Shown here: one piece after another, positions 19,720-31,516 of the stretch
Numbering within the stretch: position 1 is the first letter of the stretch
Layout of the letters: each line of letters begins with the position of its first letter
Assembly: GCA_018340805.1 (NCBI GenBank)
Contig: JACMZG010001908.1
Location: 34,822,445-34,886,444 of the forward strand
From: Microvelia longipes
Lineage: Eukaryota; Arthropoda; Insecta; Hemiptera; Veliidae
Direction of reading: 5' to 3'
Length of the DNA: 64,000 nt
Notes under the pieces: model-generated
What the model was told of the DNA's origin: nothing
Database searches by the model: none
Seen by the model: only the letters and a program-made list of their open reading frames with translations
Made by a program: the position numbers and the translations under genes

Positions 19720-22240
19720 TAAAAATATAGTGTCAACATATTTTGGTGAAAATCTATTATTTAAACAATAACTTAGCAAATAATATTAACCTAGTAAAAA
19801 ACAGGTAAGGAAAATTATGATTAATAACTGTTAGAGGGTTAAAAGAAATGCAAGTTATTATTGAAGTATTAAAATTAGAGATATAAGTTAAAAAGATAGA
19901 TCTAAACACTTCTTATCTTATATTTTCACAATAATATTTGTGTGAAGGTATTATAGATAAAATTCCCATCCTTAAAAAATTGGTAAAAACCAATATGCAA
20001 TAATAAATGAATTACAATAGACATAGTTAAGGGGATTAAGGATTAGGGGTATAAGATGTTAACCAGAGAAGTATGGCAGATAAGGGATGGAACCAAGGGT
20101 TGTTGACCATTACAGGAGATATCTCAGTGTGAGGTGTGTAGTTTGCTTGTGTGTGTACGGAGTATGAGTCAGTGGCGCAATCCATTGAGGAAGTACGCAA
20201 CTACTCCAAAACGACTGTGCTGCATCCTGGTGCCGAAGTACGAAAATCACCTTTAAACTAGACAAAAAAAATCCCATGAGGTGGTTCGTCTCTAATAGTC
20301 TCTGCTAGCAGCTCTAAACAATTTAAAATGTTAACTAAAGTTGGTGATAATTAAATTGAATGATAAACTATATCATCTGGAATGGAGTCTAGTACGAGAA
20401 CCTCAGACTTCCAAAGAGTCAAAGGTCCAGTATATAAATACTGATGCTTTAATAACCTCGATCGCAAAGGCAGATGTGTAATTATGCACACTGTAAAAAT
20501 GTATTAGAAAGTTGATAATGTTATATGAAGTGTAGATGAACCTACAATCCTTATAGTCGAAGTTAGTTGTTTTAACATGTTATTAGGACGCCCAGGATTT
20601 TTTTCTTATATTTCTTTTCGACTATACACTCGATTTTGCTTCAGTGTTAGGATTCTTGTCTTAACTCTAGAATCCTAGGGCCACCTTGCTGCACAGCAAC
20701 TTTATTTTGGAAAGCATTTTTAAATTCAATTCTGTTTGATTCAAACCTAATTTTATACAGTGCCACTAATTTTAGAAATTACCACTAATGTATGAAGATT
20801 TGATTTTCCAGTTATTTTATGATTTTTCTACTGCTAAGCTTGTTGGCTCTGTAGGCATGATTAGTATATAACCAATGTTTGATCCAAAGAATATATAGAT
20901 AAAGAAAGATGGTCCTGATATTTATAATTTCCGTATTCAGTTAATAGGAGCACTAGTATGTAATTTGGTAGTTTCATTATTCCAACTACAAGAATGCGCT
21001 CCTGCCATATTTACAAGCAAAAACTCCTGGCACTTTACTGGTTTATCCAAATATTATCTTTATAATAAAGACCAATCTCAAATAGATACTCGTCAATTGG
21101 TCGTAGTAAGTACTCAAGTCGGTCCTTTATTACCATTATAATGGTAATAAAGAACAAGATGATATTATAGCAATAACTTAGAAAAGTGGGAAAAATTATT
21201 ACGTTCTCACAGAATTCTAAATCCGCCGCTCGTATTAAATACAATATCTAAATACGGTTCTGTAAGCTGTAAGGACCATGTGGAGGGAAACTAGATCGAT
21301 CCCCCGTTACACTGTATGTACTTTCAAAGACAATCATTCTAAACGGATAGCCTACTCATTAATTTCACTTAAATATTACCATTTTAGCGGGAACAGTTAT
21401 GACGACATCTCTCTTGATCGACTAAATAAATACAGTGCAAGAACCAGATTGTATTAAATGCGTATGGGATAAAATCACCTGCTAAATACGCTGTGTGTAC
21501 GAAGTAAATGTTAAGAAGGATTAGTTTCAGAGCAGCCACTAGAGGTCAGCACTGAGCTCACACCAATCTTCTGTCTGTCATCTCGAATACCTTTCAATGT
21601 TCTATACCTATTATTATTCTTTGTTTTAATCATTTCAAGAAAACAGTCACAGAAAATAGCTTTAAATATATAAAACCAAAGGGGGGAGGGGTCAATTTGG
21701 TATAAAGGTTGGGATCTGGCAGTCCAGGTACACCTTGTATTAAGTTTTATTTGAGACCCAGATCGATTGGTACACATATAAACTGAGGGAATAATACAAT
21801 CCACCAATTTACTTAAACATCCATAAAGAATATATAATGATACAGAAATAACAACAAACGGTTTACCTGTTCAGCTTTAGCAAGATAAAGCCAGAGTAAT
21901 CTCCAAGTTGTGAACTTCTTTTTATCACTAAAGTTATACTGCATCTCAGGAGACGAATAGCGAGTGGAAAACGGAGATCTGTAGTTATTTTCCATCTTCA
22001 CGACTTGCTTAGGCTTACAAATGTCTGGAAAGACAGAAAAAGAGACGAAATTAACAGAAAAACAAAAGTGAGAACCGCCGTTGATAACAGATATCACGTG
22101 ATTTTTACAGGTGATAAGAAATGCAACAAGCTATGGCGAAACGTCGAAAGGTCGTATAATAAACTGGGAACAAAACTTCGATATATCAATTTTATATGAA
22201 TATAAAATAGTTTTGTTTCAATTCCAATCAATTAGGTCAT
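19720..22240. other. Region with no recognisable gene
   Basis: Contains open frames of 69, 98 and 94 residues on the minus strand (21035-21244, 21511-21807, 21813-22097), none resembling a known protein and none with convincing splice or start context. A GGGGGGAGGGG tract lies near 21682. I see no repeat matches elsewhere in the window. Confidence 0.35.
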
Positions 22241-22289
22241 CATTTTGTTTTTAATAATAAAAATTCCATAAATTAACAAGTTCTTGGCT

Positions 22290-22610
22290 GTTACACAACG
22301 TCGGCGCTAGGGACCTCTTTACGGCCCGCGCCTCGTTAGTGCGTCATCCCCTTTATTCAAGATCCTTGGCGCCTCCATAAGGCAATTTTGCGGCCAAGTT
22401 GTCATGAAAACAAGAATAGATTTCCTGAAACAGTTTGTTGTATTGATTTGTGAGTGGCAAATGGTTACATAAGATTAAACATGTCAACAGATGCGGTTAA
22501 TTTACAATATGACTGTCGAGGCGAAGCCGGGGAACAAATAGCTGTATGCGTGTCAGTAGAGTTTCCTTTCCTGCCTCTTTGCATACAATATTTTATCTAA
22601 TCACACTTCC
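22290..22610 (+). other. GC-richer island, candidate promoter and first exon
   Basis: CpG content is clearly above its surroundings (CGTCGGCGCTAGG, ACGGCCCGCGCCTCG). An ATG at 22481 opens a 39-codon frame beginning MSTDAVNLQYDCRGEAGEQ. No strong splice donor follows, so it could equally be a repeat fragment. Reported only because such islands are rare here. Confidence 0.2.
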
Positions 22611-22639
22611 CAGGACCCGCCCCAATAAATTTGAATACA

Positions 22640-23290
22640 TTTATTGGGCCAAAAAACTTATTTGACCTGAAACGATTTTGGAGGAATAATATTTCTTTTT
22701 GGCCAAAAAGAAATATTAATAACATTTTAATATTCATTAAAATATTGGGAGCTCCCAAAAATACAGTAATTTATTACAACGGTTGTTTACAAAGAAATAT
22801 CAATTGACTTACTCCACCAGTCTAGGCTGAAAAGTGTAATTTCCCAGCCAAGAAAGTTTTGAGATATTTCAATCTTATCGCCAAGTCTTTGGTCCAAAAA
22901 AGTTGAGAAATCAACTTTTAGCAAATTTCAATCGGGAAAATTCGCTTAGCTTATGGGATAGGCGTCATGGCGGAGTCGAACCTCGGACCATGACACAAAT
23001 CCTTTTAGAAATCCCTGATCACGAAAAAATAAGTTTCGCGAAACTATATGAGTGTGAATTTCTAGAAACATTCTTGTAAACAGATCTTTTGAACGGATTA
23101 ATATTTTTTAATCAAATTTGGGAAGAACACGAACTCTATTGAAAACTAGGTTATGTGTCGTCATTAACCCGGTTGCTGAGCCAGCAAAATTTTAAACAAA
23201 TCTGTAAAATTCAGTGTTAATATCTTTCGCCAAAAAGGGTCCTATAATGTTTTATGGGGCGCTGAATCGAATGAAACCGGTCCGTCGTTA
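22640..23290 (-). repeat. Family D repeat, reverse copy 2
   Basis: Reverse complement of the copy at 17258: GGCGTCATGGCGGAGTCGAA, CCTCGGACCATGACAC, AAGTTTCGCGAAACTATATG, then TTTGAACGGATTAATATTTT, CGTCATTAACCCGGTTGCTG and GAATCGAATGAAACCGGTCC. The AT microsatellite found in other copies is nearly absent here. Confidence 0.7.
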
Positions 23291-23301
23291 TTTTTACATT
23301 A

Positions 23302-23505
23302 TATAAGATTATACCTACAAATTCTAGCACGGTAGTCCGCATGTCTGCCGAATTTCCTTTAGAATGAGTGTTTTCGTGCACAACAATCCATTGCTTGCTT
23401 AAGATTCCTGTTTACAACTTGAACAGTTACTTAGTTATCAAGCACTACTCGTAACTAATTTTTGTGTCTTTTTCAAAGGAAAAGCGCTCAAAATTTTTGA
23501 AAAAT
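23302..23505 (+). repeat. Family C repeat, copy 2
   Basis: AGCACGGTAGTCCGCATGTC, GAATTTCCTTTAGAATGAGT, CCATTGCTTGCTTAAG, GTTATCAAGCACTACTCGTA and TTCAAAGGAAAAGCGC match 16795 and 42079. Confidence 0.7.
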
Positions 23506-23569
23506 CATACAAAGCGAAAAATGCTGCAATCGGATTATAAAACATGCCAGACGATTAATAGAAACAGCG

Positions 23570-23925
23570 GGTACGGGGTACCTCGGAACTTTTCCTCATC
23601 ACATCGGATTCCCAAAGCTCGTCCTCCCTACTTCGGACTCACTTCGCTCGTCCTCAGAATATAAAATTCGCCAAATTTATACTGCAACACGTCTTTGGAC
23701 TCGCTTCGCTCGTCCTCTGATACTAAATACATCCGTCATTCTTAGCGATTACCCATACAGGACTGACCACGCTCAATGCTGCTTAACTTTCATGATCAAA
23801 CAAAAATCATGGATATACTTGTCGAATTGAAACGAAACTTAGTGCACTTATTTATTAAGTCAATGTACCGAATTTCAACTTAATTAGATTATTTCCTGAT
23901 GTTTTACAATTTTTTAAAAAACGTT
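23570..23925 (-). repeat. Family 5S repeat, copy 8, best-preserved 5S-like module
   Basis: The 3' end at 23570 reads GGGTACGGGGTACCTCGGAA. Two copies of GACTC(A/G)CTTCGCTCGTCCTC follow at 23637 and 23698. The 5S-like module spans 23733-23803; its complement contains AAAGTTAAGCAGCATTGAGC, GTGGTCAGT and TATGGGTAATCGCTAAGAAT in the order and spacing of 5S rRNA. Confidence 0.82.
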
Positions 23926-23929
23926 GAGT

Positions 23930-24630
23930 CAGAATTTTTTCATAAAATTAATTATACATTTCATATCCAAATAAGCTATTCTGAAACATATCTGATTAAC
24001 GGACAAAATTAAAATTAATTATTATTTATTTAAATATAAAATACTTAAAAGTCAAAATATTTTACAAACCGTTTGTGAGAAACTTTATAAAAATATAAAA
24101 ACCGGCATAAGCAATCATAAATTAGTTTACATTTTTTTAATTTTAGTTTAAATTAATTTTTATTTTATTTAATAGTGTACTTTATTAGAGAAATATTTCT
24201 TGTTTTTCACACACCTTTTACAGTTAATTCTTTTATGTTTGAATTGTTTTATAAATATTACAATATTGCCTAATATATGCGCATTTTGAGGGACGAGGAT
24301 AGTGTTTATAGATAGCACTAACATTCTGAACCCCATAATAAAAGTTAATACAAGTTCTGTAAAATACTATAAAAGTTAATAAAAAAATCTGTGAAATACT
24401 AGTATTCTTTTACTAAGCCTAGCAACACGACCTAATTTCAATTAAACAATAACAATCGATCTTAATTCAATGATAATGTTAGTAAATTTATAGCGAATTT
24501 AATTTCGAAAAAAACGCAAGTGGGACAGAGGGGTGGAAGTTGAACTTGGAAATATAGCCAATGTCTGTTTCAGGAGTCCCTGATTTAACCCTTTTAAAGG
24601 TTTACAAATTTTCACCGGGAAAAATATCTT
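23930..24630. other. AT-rich spacer
   Basis: Nothing recognisable. Confidence 0.4.
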
Positions 24631-24639
24631 TATCAATAT

Positions 24640-24870
24640 ATTTTGGGACGCAGAATCAAATGAAACCGGTCCGAAGTCAATACGACCACTCTAATGGAGC
24701 AAAAAGTTGAAAACCCATGAAAAAAATTAGAAACCTAAAATACGGTTATTAAATATTAAAATTCAGGAGGAGTGTCGCTTTAGATGTTTTGTCCGATGAT
24801 GGATCGAAAAAACAGCTAGAGTTATATACGACCATTTTAAGTGACCATTTCGAGTGACCGACTTGTTTTC
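24640..24870 (-). repeat. Family D fragments
   Basis: GAATCAAATGAAACCGGTCC with GAAGTCAATACGACCACT, then a weaker second block with ATACGACCATTTTAAGTG. Confidence 0.6.
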
Positions 24871-25042
24871 CAAAAAGTCAGAAAACAAGGTTAGTAAGCG
24901 AAATACGTAAAATATGGTAAGTAAACATTAATTTCAATCAGTGTATTGTTTTTAATGGTTTTGGGGCTCTGTGAAGAATGTAACTAGTGTCAAATACTTA
25001 AACCCTATGTGCATTTTTTAATCGTTTTATTTACATTATGTA

Positions 25043-25205
25043 ATCTGGGGGCACAGCAGTGCCCCCACCAAGTCTAGCGGTCACTGGTGTACCATTTATT
25101 ACAGGAAGCATCTTGAGGCTATTTTCACCCCCTCGTATATCTTTTTATTAAGGATTTTAATATTAACTAAAAGATCTTGTTGAACTGACCCATTCGACGG
25201 CAATG
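25043..25205 (-). repeat. Repeat pair member, matches 61268-61446
   Basis: GGGGGCACAGCAGTGCCCCC forms a hairpin, followed by TCACTGGTGTACCATTTATT, GGAAGCATCTTGAGGCTATT and TTCACCCCCTCG. On the minus strand both copies keep a frame containing GGENSL(E/K)MLPV and GTPVTARL, which hints at a coding origin in a transposable element. Confidence 0.6.
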
Positions 25206-25639
25206 TTTTACCAAGAATTTTAGAGCTTCAAAAAAAGCTAAATTATTTCAGGCTGAGCAAAATATACCACGTCTAATACGATTTTTTGTATGACGAGCAG
25301 TTGCCTTTAAACTAGCATATCATTTCGATATTTGGGATAACTCAATGATGTCTGGGAAAATCAACTTCATTATTCGCTATTAGAGGCAAAATGAAAAGTA
25401 TTTGAAAGACTAAACTAAAAGAAGAAAGAAAAATAGAGCCCATTGTTTTTCAAGAAAATCCAAAAAGATCCGTATCAAAATATTATGTAATTGGTTCAAA
25501 ATCCATTTGCAAATAAGAAGAAAGTAGCAATTTCATCTGTGCAGGAGTAATGAATCTCTCATTAAACTTCTTTTTGAGGGAAATGTTCTCATTAAACTTC
25601 TTTTTCATACGCATACCTAGAAATGTTGTTACCGCAAAA

Positions 25640-26205
25640 AAGCGTGGTCTTGCTTAAGTTCCTGGTTTATATCTTATAACTTGAGCAGTAGTATTATTAC
25701 CATCTTACTCAATTTTTCAGGGTTTTTAAACGAAATTCCCTAAACATTTTAAAATCCGAAGGACCGGTTTTATTCGATTTATCCACCAAAAAACAACAAA
25801 ATGTTTAACCCTTAATGAAATTTTTAACCAATTAGAATAAATTAAAAGTTGAGACGCTACTGCTCAGGTTATAAATTATATAATGGAAACTTAAGCAAGG
25901 AATGGAATAATGAGCACCAGAATTTATAATAATAGATGGACAATTTGATGTTACCACTTAGAGTGGTCGAATTGATCGAATGAAACTGATCCTAAGGACC
26001 GCTATAAAAGCGCCAGTGTCGGTATTAGAATGATGACCATAGCTTTATCTAATCTATGAAACGCATTTCCATTAAAAAAAAGTGTAAGAAGCTAATAACG
26101 CTATTGCTCAGGTTATAAGACAAGAACCAGAAACTTAAGCAAGAAAGCAAGCATTCCAAAGTGAATTTACCGGGCTTGCGGAGGTATGCGCCAGAATTGT
26201 TTTAT
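25640..26205. repeat. Mosaic of family C and family D fragments
   Basis: Family C pieces face each other (GTCTTGCTTAAGTTCCTGG at 25648; their complements near 25850-25920 and 26100-26200, the last ending GGCTTGCGGAGGTATGCGCC). Between them are family D motifs (GGACCGGTTTTATTCGATT, GAGTGGTCGAATTGATCGAA). Confidence 0.55.
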
Positions 26206-26364
26206 CGTCCTCTTTTGTATCTGTTATCGTCCTCTACCTTTACGACTTCATCCAATAAATTTCACTTAAATCCAGTATCTCAATATGGGCCTTACATATT
26301 TCTACAATAGTTGATCTTCTTGATCTTTAAGATTTAACCAAGCTGTGAGTCTCTAGCGTGCCGA

Positions 26365-26515
26365 GTGTTCTGGTGTCACTCGACTGAAAGTATCTGTTTT
26401 CAATCGAAGAATCAGCTACCGTCGATACTTGCTGTTGGATATAAATATCCCTGGACCGGTTTCGGCATATATGCCGAAACCGACATAGGCTCTGACTGTG
26501 GGTCAGAGCCTAACA
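26365..26515. repeat. Element fragment with two GC-rich hairpins
   Basis: CAATCGAAGAATCAGCTACC at 26401 recurs at 28921 and, inverted, at about 29108-29127. A 26-bp perfect palindrome around GGCATATATGCC (26457-26482) is followed by AGGCTCTGAC, a five-base loop and GTCAGAGCCT (26487-26511). The 80-residue frame through it is not supported as a gene. Confidence 0.65.
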
Positions 26516-26664
26516 TATTATTTATCCTCCTGCAGCTCCGCATTCATTTTCAAACTTTAGTTTACAGTTTCCATAGCCATATTTCAGTTCATAGTTCTAT
26601 AGCCTGATTGTAGTGTATTGTTCAATTCTTACCTTTCTGTGTATTAATGTATATTTGTATCTTT

Positions 26665-26712
26665 ATATAAATATACAATATAAAATATATACACAATATA
26701 TTTATACAATAT

Positions 26713-26799
<87 letters not shown>

Positions 26800-26812
26800 T
26801 ATATATATACGA
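26665..26812. repeat. AT microsatellite
   Basis: Two blocks of TA repeats in an ACAATATA-rich surround. The 116-residue open frame that crosses it encodes only Ile-Tyr repeats and is an artefact. Confidence 0.9.
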
Positions 26813-26964
26813 ATCTGGAGACTCAAGCAGCAATCTTCCCACCTTCCCCTCTTGTTACACTATTTTTATGCCGTTGACCTTATTAACGTATTTTTCTTTA
26901 AACATGGTAATAAATCTGGTAAAAAATGTCTTGAAACGTTCTCTCCATTGGTACAGAAAGTAGA

Positions 26965-27560
26965 ACAAGTTGTTTACCACCCCCGAATACATCTAAAAAA
27001 TGTGCTTAAATTTAGGTTCTCTGCATATTAAAGTAACAAATAAATAGTCAAGTCTAAAGTACTTTGGGCTTAAGAGTACTTAAGGTACTTTAGGAAACTT
27101 ATTATGCGATCCTAACAAATCCTGGAAGCCAAAGCTTGTCCATATTTTTCAATTTTTATTATTATAAAAAGGTGTTTAAATATTCATTGCACTACTATCT
27201 AGCTTTCAATCCAATTATAATTTTTACAACCCTATAAAATCTTCGGAATGCATCAAGGGATTTAGTTTTAAATAACAGATTAACAAGCAGATATAATTTC
27301 TGGATTCTTGTAAAGCTATAATTAAAAATACAACACCAATAAATTTTGTACAATAATGCAAATCACTAAGTTATAAAAAATTAATATACTATACAGGTAG
27401 GCAGGGTTCGCATATACTTTCCGTAATATAATCAATCTGTCGTATACATAAATCGACATGCAAAATACTTAATATAGTAAACAAAGAAGCCGCCATATTG
27501 AAAATATAATTAAATTAATCGGTTAACTTATTCAAGGTTCTGAAGTGACCAATAAAAAAT
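26965..27560. other. AT-rich spacer
   Basis: Nothing recognisable. Confidence 0.4.
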
Positions 27561-27665
27561 GTGGTGTTAACAGGTTGTTAGTGGTTTGATTTGGTGGTGG
27601 GGCTGAGGGATTTCAAGTCCTCTAGGGCAGGGAGTAAGTCAGTCAGTGAAGTGCCGGGACTTAGT

Positions 27666-27759
27666 ATGGACGAGGATCCGCCCGCGTCGCCGGGAATAGA
27701 GTTCGACTCCACCATCAAATCTTTCCTCGAACAGGATTGTCTTCTCACAATTATTGGAG
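27666..27759 (+). CDS. Candidate first coding exon of an unidentified gene
   Basis: A short GC-rich block stands out from its AT-rich surroundings. ATG at 27666 opens a frame of 31 complete codons starting MDEDPPASPGIEFDSTIKSF, acidic and proline-rich, then more hydrophobic (LLTII). It runs into GGAG|GTAAAT at 27760, a good splice donor leaving phase 1. A 5' leader with unbiased composition (27570-27665) precedes it in an open frame. No matching downstream exon was found; the intron may leave the window or be very long. The family is not recognised. It could also be a chance island, but composition, start and donor agree. Confidence 0.4.
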
Positions 27760-27789
27760 GTAAATTTTACAGATATACATGAGTTAAAT

Positions 27790-28380
27790 GTGGCCACCCA
27801 ACTTTGAATAAATATTTCTAAAAAATCACGTTAGAAGAATAATGTAAACAAATCACGTGATGAAAATAATAACACGAAATAATCACGTGCGACAGAAAGT
27901 GTAACAAAATCACTAAATAATGAAACTGTGTGCTGATGATGATTATTATTATTGTTATTTTTGTTTTTTTATTATTATCATTATGTGATGATTATGTTAA
28001 TATAATTATTATATCCACTCGTAAAGAAATAAAATAACTTCATAAAAAACTTAAAAAAAGGAACGTAAAATTAAAAATATTCACACCTTATTAACTAATT
28101 TATTAATTATATACATGATTTATTTTAGATTCCTAGCTTTCATTTAGGCGATTCACCATTTGCATGAAGCAAACTAATTTATATAAACATTATAACATGG
28201 ATCATTTGGTGTCGATAACAGACATTGTTGGACTTAAAGATGAAGACATTTTTCCAGTTTTATCAATTATATTCAAAACCGTAAATTGTATTAGCAAAAT
28301 CGGGAAATTTCATGTAGCGACGCATCATCAGTGTTATACAAATATAATAGGAAACCTAGGTTTTCTAATTTCTAATCCTT
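27790..28380. other. AT-rich spacer
   Basis: Three AATCACGT motifs in 27825-27890 (AATCACGTGATG and AATCACGTGCG among them); otherwise nothing recognised. Could be intron of the gene starting at 27666. Confidence 0.35.
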
Positions 28381-28387
28381 CTAACCT

Positions 28388-28432
28388 AGGTTTTTATTAA
28401 TTTTACTTGACTAATCAAGTAAAATTAATAAG
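28388..28432. repeat. Perfect hairpin with 17-bp stem
   Basis: TTATTAATTTTACTTGA, short loop, then the exact complement. It adjoins the larger inverted repeat that follows. Confidence 0.75.
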
Positions 28433-28437
28433 ATACC

Positions 28438-28715
28438 AATAATAATATCAACACCAACAACGTCTTTCCACTGATTAAAGACTTAATTAAGCAGAGCCGG
28501 CTTTCGGCAATAATGCTATTTACTGAGCCGAGTTGCGTCTTTCAATTCATGGAACCTGACAATTCAATTTCATGGAATCAGAGTGTCAGATTCTATGATT
28601 ATTAGATTCAACTCCTCACTACAGCACAGCAAATGGATTATTGCCGAAAGCCGGCTCTGCTTAATAAAGTTTTTAATTATTAAAGATGTTAATGATGGTG
28701 ATATTATTGTAGACA
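28438..28715. mobile_element. Inverted-repeat element with GC-rich inner arms
   Basis: Left arm about 28438-28517 and right arm about 28630-28712 mirror each other. The inner 29 bp (AAGCAGAGCCGGCTTTCGGC and onward to AATAAT) are perfect; the outer arms are diverged but share AATAATATCA and ATCTTTA-type blocks. Spacer about 110 bp; no coding. Confidence 0.75.
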
Positions 28716-28917
28716 GTTACACTGCACTTACTGAAGTTAAAATACCAATAAATTGTATTAATTTTATAAGAATTATTAATTTTTTATATGCGGTGATAAC
28801 TAGCCCCCGGGAGCGATAAATCCCATTTAAAATAGCAATAGATAAAGTGTTGATTGGGTCAAGAGCTGAAGTCAAATACGTTTAAATTAAAAAGGTTGTA
28901 TTTACCGCAAGTTGAAG

Positions 28918-29130
28918 AAGCAATCGAAGAATCAGCTACCGTCGAAGACCCTCTAAACTTCAGAGGGCTCGTCGTGCTCATTGAGACTAGAAGTTAATCA
29001 CTGATATAATTTTATTAGTTGAGAGCTCGAGTGTTGCCCCGCCTGCTGATGATGGCGTTATACCGAAACCGGTCCAGGGATATTCATATCCAACAGCAAG
29101 TATCGACGGTAACTGATTCTTCGATTGTTT
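28918..29130. mobile_element. Inverted-repeat element related to 26365-26515
   Basis: CAATCGAAGAATCAGCTACC at 28921 is mirrored at 29108-29127, and 29065-29127 is a reverse copy of 26401-26463 (CCGGTCCAGGGATATTCATA). An inner hairpin CCCTCT/AGAGGG lies at about 28950-28968. Confidence 0.65.
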
Positions 29131-29462
29131 CAAATACGTTTGAACGCCCTGCACTTGTAAACCGTCTTTTTAAAGAAGAACCTGATGATGAAAGAAGAAC
29201 TTGTTTCCAAAACGTCGTCAATTGAAATAGCAATAACATGAATTACGTTCACCTATTTTTACTCGTAATACGCATTTATGTTGTCAAGAATAAACCCCAT
29301 AAGCAATTAATAAACTACAAATATGTTAATTATTATGGTGAAAGACGAAGCGAAAAAATAAATGACAGCATTATGAAATGGAATCACGTTTAAACCTTGA
29401 ATACTTATTTTATAAAAATCAATTAACATCTTATTTGAGCTTAAATAAATTTAGATAAGGTG

Positions 29463-29680
29463 ATGAAGATTTCAGTCCTTTTTTAAAATATTTATTGGTC
29501 AAAATATATGAAGAGGTTTCGCCCAGGTATCCTGGGCTTCAACAGGTCCTGAAATTGACAAAAAGAAGAAATGGTTTGTTAATATCATGAACTGCTGAAG
29601 CCCATGATCCTTGGGCAAAAGCTCTTCATATATTTTGACAAATAAAATTTTTAAAAAAGGACTGAAGTCTTCCTTACTTT
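29463..29680. mobile_element. Foldback element with 100-bp arms
   Basis: GAAGA(C/T)TTCAGTCCTTTTTTA at each end, then GTCAAAATATATGAAGAG and GCCCA(A)GG(T)ATC(C)TGGGCTTCA in mirrored order. Almost no spacer. MITE-like, no protein. Confidence 0.75.
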
Positions 29681-29937
29681 ATCTATAAAATTCGTGACAG
29701 TCCAGAACCTTTAAAGTTGTTAAACAAGTGTGAATTAATCTCTCGTCTAATATGAACATGCACTTAATGTGCATAAAAATTCAATAAAGAAAGGACTTAA
29801 CACTTTGATTTTCACTTTATAATAAGAGATGTGAAGTATTTAGGATTTAAATATGTTATTTTTTTATTTATAATTGATTAACACTACACTCGATAATTTT
29901 CTTTAAATATTTTTTTTTCAATTTATGTATTCTGAAC

Positions 29938-29998
29938 CGTAAATAAATAAAACGACAGTCTCTCCACAAAAGTGGAGAGATTGTCATTTTATTTATTT
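29938..29998. repeat. Hairpin with about 27-bp stem
   Basis: AAATAAATAAAACGACAGTC TCTCCAC, loop AAAA, then a complement with a few changes. The 70-residue minus-strand frame across it is not supported. Confidence 0.75.
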
Positions 29999-29999
29999 T

Positions 30000-31510
30000 T
30001 TCAAGTATTGTAACTTTTATACAATTTATTATAGTACCATAAAATCTTTTAAAAAAAAATAAAGCGCAATAGAAATACAACTTAAATTAGGCTTTAAAAG
30101 GCGGAGTGTTTTAGAACAAGTTCCAGGACATCAGTTAAAACAAGTGTAATCAGTAAGCGGAAAATACAAATAAACAAGGTTTTTCACTTCTACCTTTAAG
30201 AAATAAAATAAAATTCCACTCACTACCAGCAGGTTTAATTCAATTGTAAAATGTTTTGCTATTAATCTGCTGTCACATAAAATATTTTTAAAAAGCAAAA
30301 CTTAACAAAATATGTTGATATATAATTTAAAGCAAGAATGACAGAAGACATCATTAAATTATATATTAAGGGTAATGAAAAGAAAATACGAAATACGCTT
30401 TTGCAGTTGAGGTCGTTAAATAGTTTTTTTAAAAAAATGACCTTTAAAAGCACAGAGGTTCGGAGTTCGCGTCCCAGGTTACGCTTTCAAATTATGAGAT
30501 GTGTTCAAATAAATTATCGCAAAATTTAGATTTAACTTTAAGCGTAAAGGTTGTCACTGCTAAATGACATGATCACGCAAGGGGTTATCTAAGTTCTAAA
30601 CAGGCATTGTTACATTATTATTATTTTGAAATGAAAAGAGTACATGAAATACATTTAAAGTAACTTAAATTAAACTAAATTTAATTTATAGTTTAAGGAA
30701 CACTATTAAGCAAGCGACGTCAACATTATAGAATATTTTAAAAAATTCCAAGAGCAACTTTAATGCTTATATGAACCAATCAAATGACCAAATACTAAAT
30801 ACTAAATAAATAAAAAAAAAATACCGAGAAGGTGAAAAGAAATAATTAAACATAGCAGAATAAAATATGTGAGTCGCATTCATCATGCAAACTTGTGTTA
30901 AAACGAATATCATCAATGCAATATTTTCTATAACTATTTTATAAGAACTTAATCATAAATAAACGTTTTTTTGTAGTTGTATATTGGCATTATAAGTACG
31001 TATTTATTAATATTAATATTTTCATATTATACATTTTTTACACGTGCGTGTTTGAGTTTTAAAAGTTACTACATTAAAATGTATTTCGCAACAAATCGTC
31101 TGAAATGTCATTAGACGGTAAAACTGAGGATCACGATGTAAAACTAATTATCACATCAAGGGTAATAAAAGCCGAGTGCCGCGCAGAGAACCAGTACAGC
31201 ATTGTATTTTATACTAGTTATCTTAAACACATAGGATTTCAATTTGAAAATACTAGAATGTAGAAACAAATTAAGAAAGCGCTGTAAAATAAGGTCGAAC
31301 ATCATAGAAAAAGCAAAATTCTATTATAGAAGTAAGAAATCAAGAATTAATAATTAAATATAACTATGGGTAGAAAAAGTAATTTAGCAAAAATGAAACA
31401 TTAATTAGTGATAGGGCATTCAAATTAAATGAATAGAGCTGAAGAATAAGGTCGAACATCATGAACCAGCTGTAGCTTTTTAGAAATAAATATTAATAAT
31501 TATTAATAGA
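30000..31510. other. AT-rich region without recognisable genes
   Basis: Only short frames. GGAGTTCGCGTCCC near 30470 resembles a B box but no cloverleaf or A box could be built around it. Confidence 0.35.
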
Positions 31511-31516
31511 AAATTA

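Noticed and set aside
20160..20230. tRNA-like word TCAGTGGCGCAATCC
   Set aside because: No paired acceptor stem and no B box downstream.
22005..22199. Basic 64-residue frame
   Set aside because: Overlaps another unsupported frame, no start context, no known motif.
26613..26963. 116-residue open frame
   Set aside because: It is almost entirely Ile-Tyr from a TA microsatellite. Frames across 35010-35456, 47897-48100, 50410-50688, 53173-53415, 60638-60841 and 61473-61820 were rejected for the same reason.
30380..30530. tRNA or tRNA-derived SINE at the GGAGTTCGCGTCCC motif
   Set aside because: No A box at the right distance and no cloverleaf could be folded.
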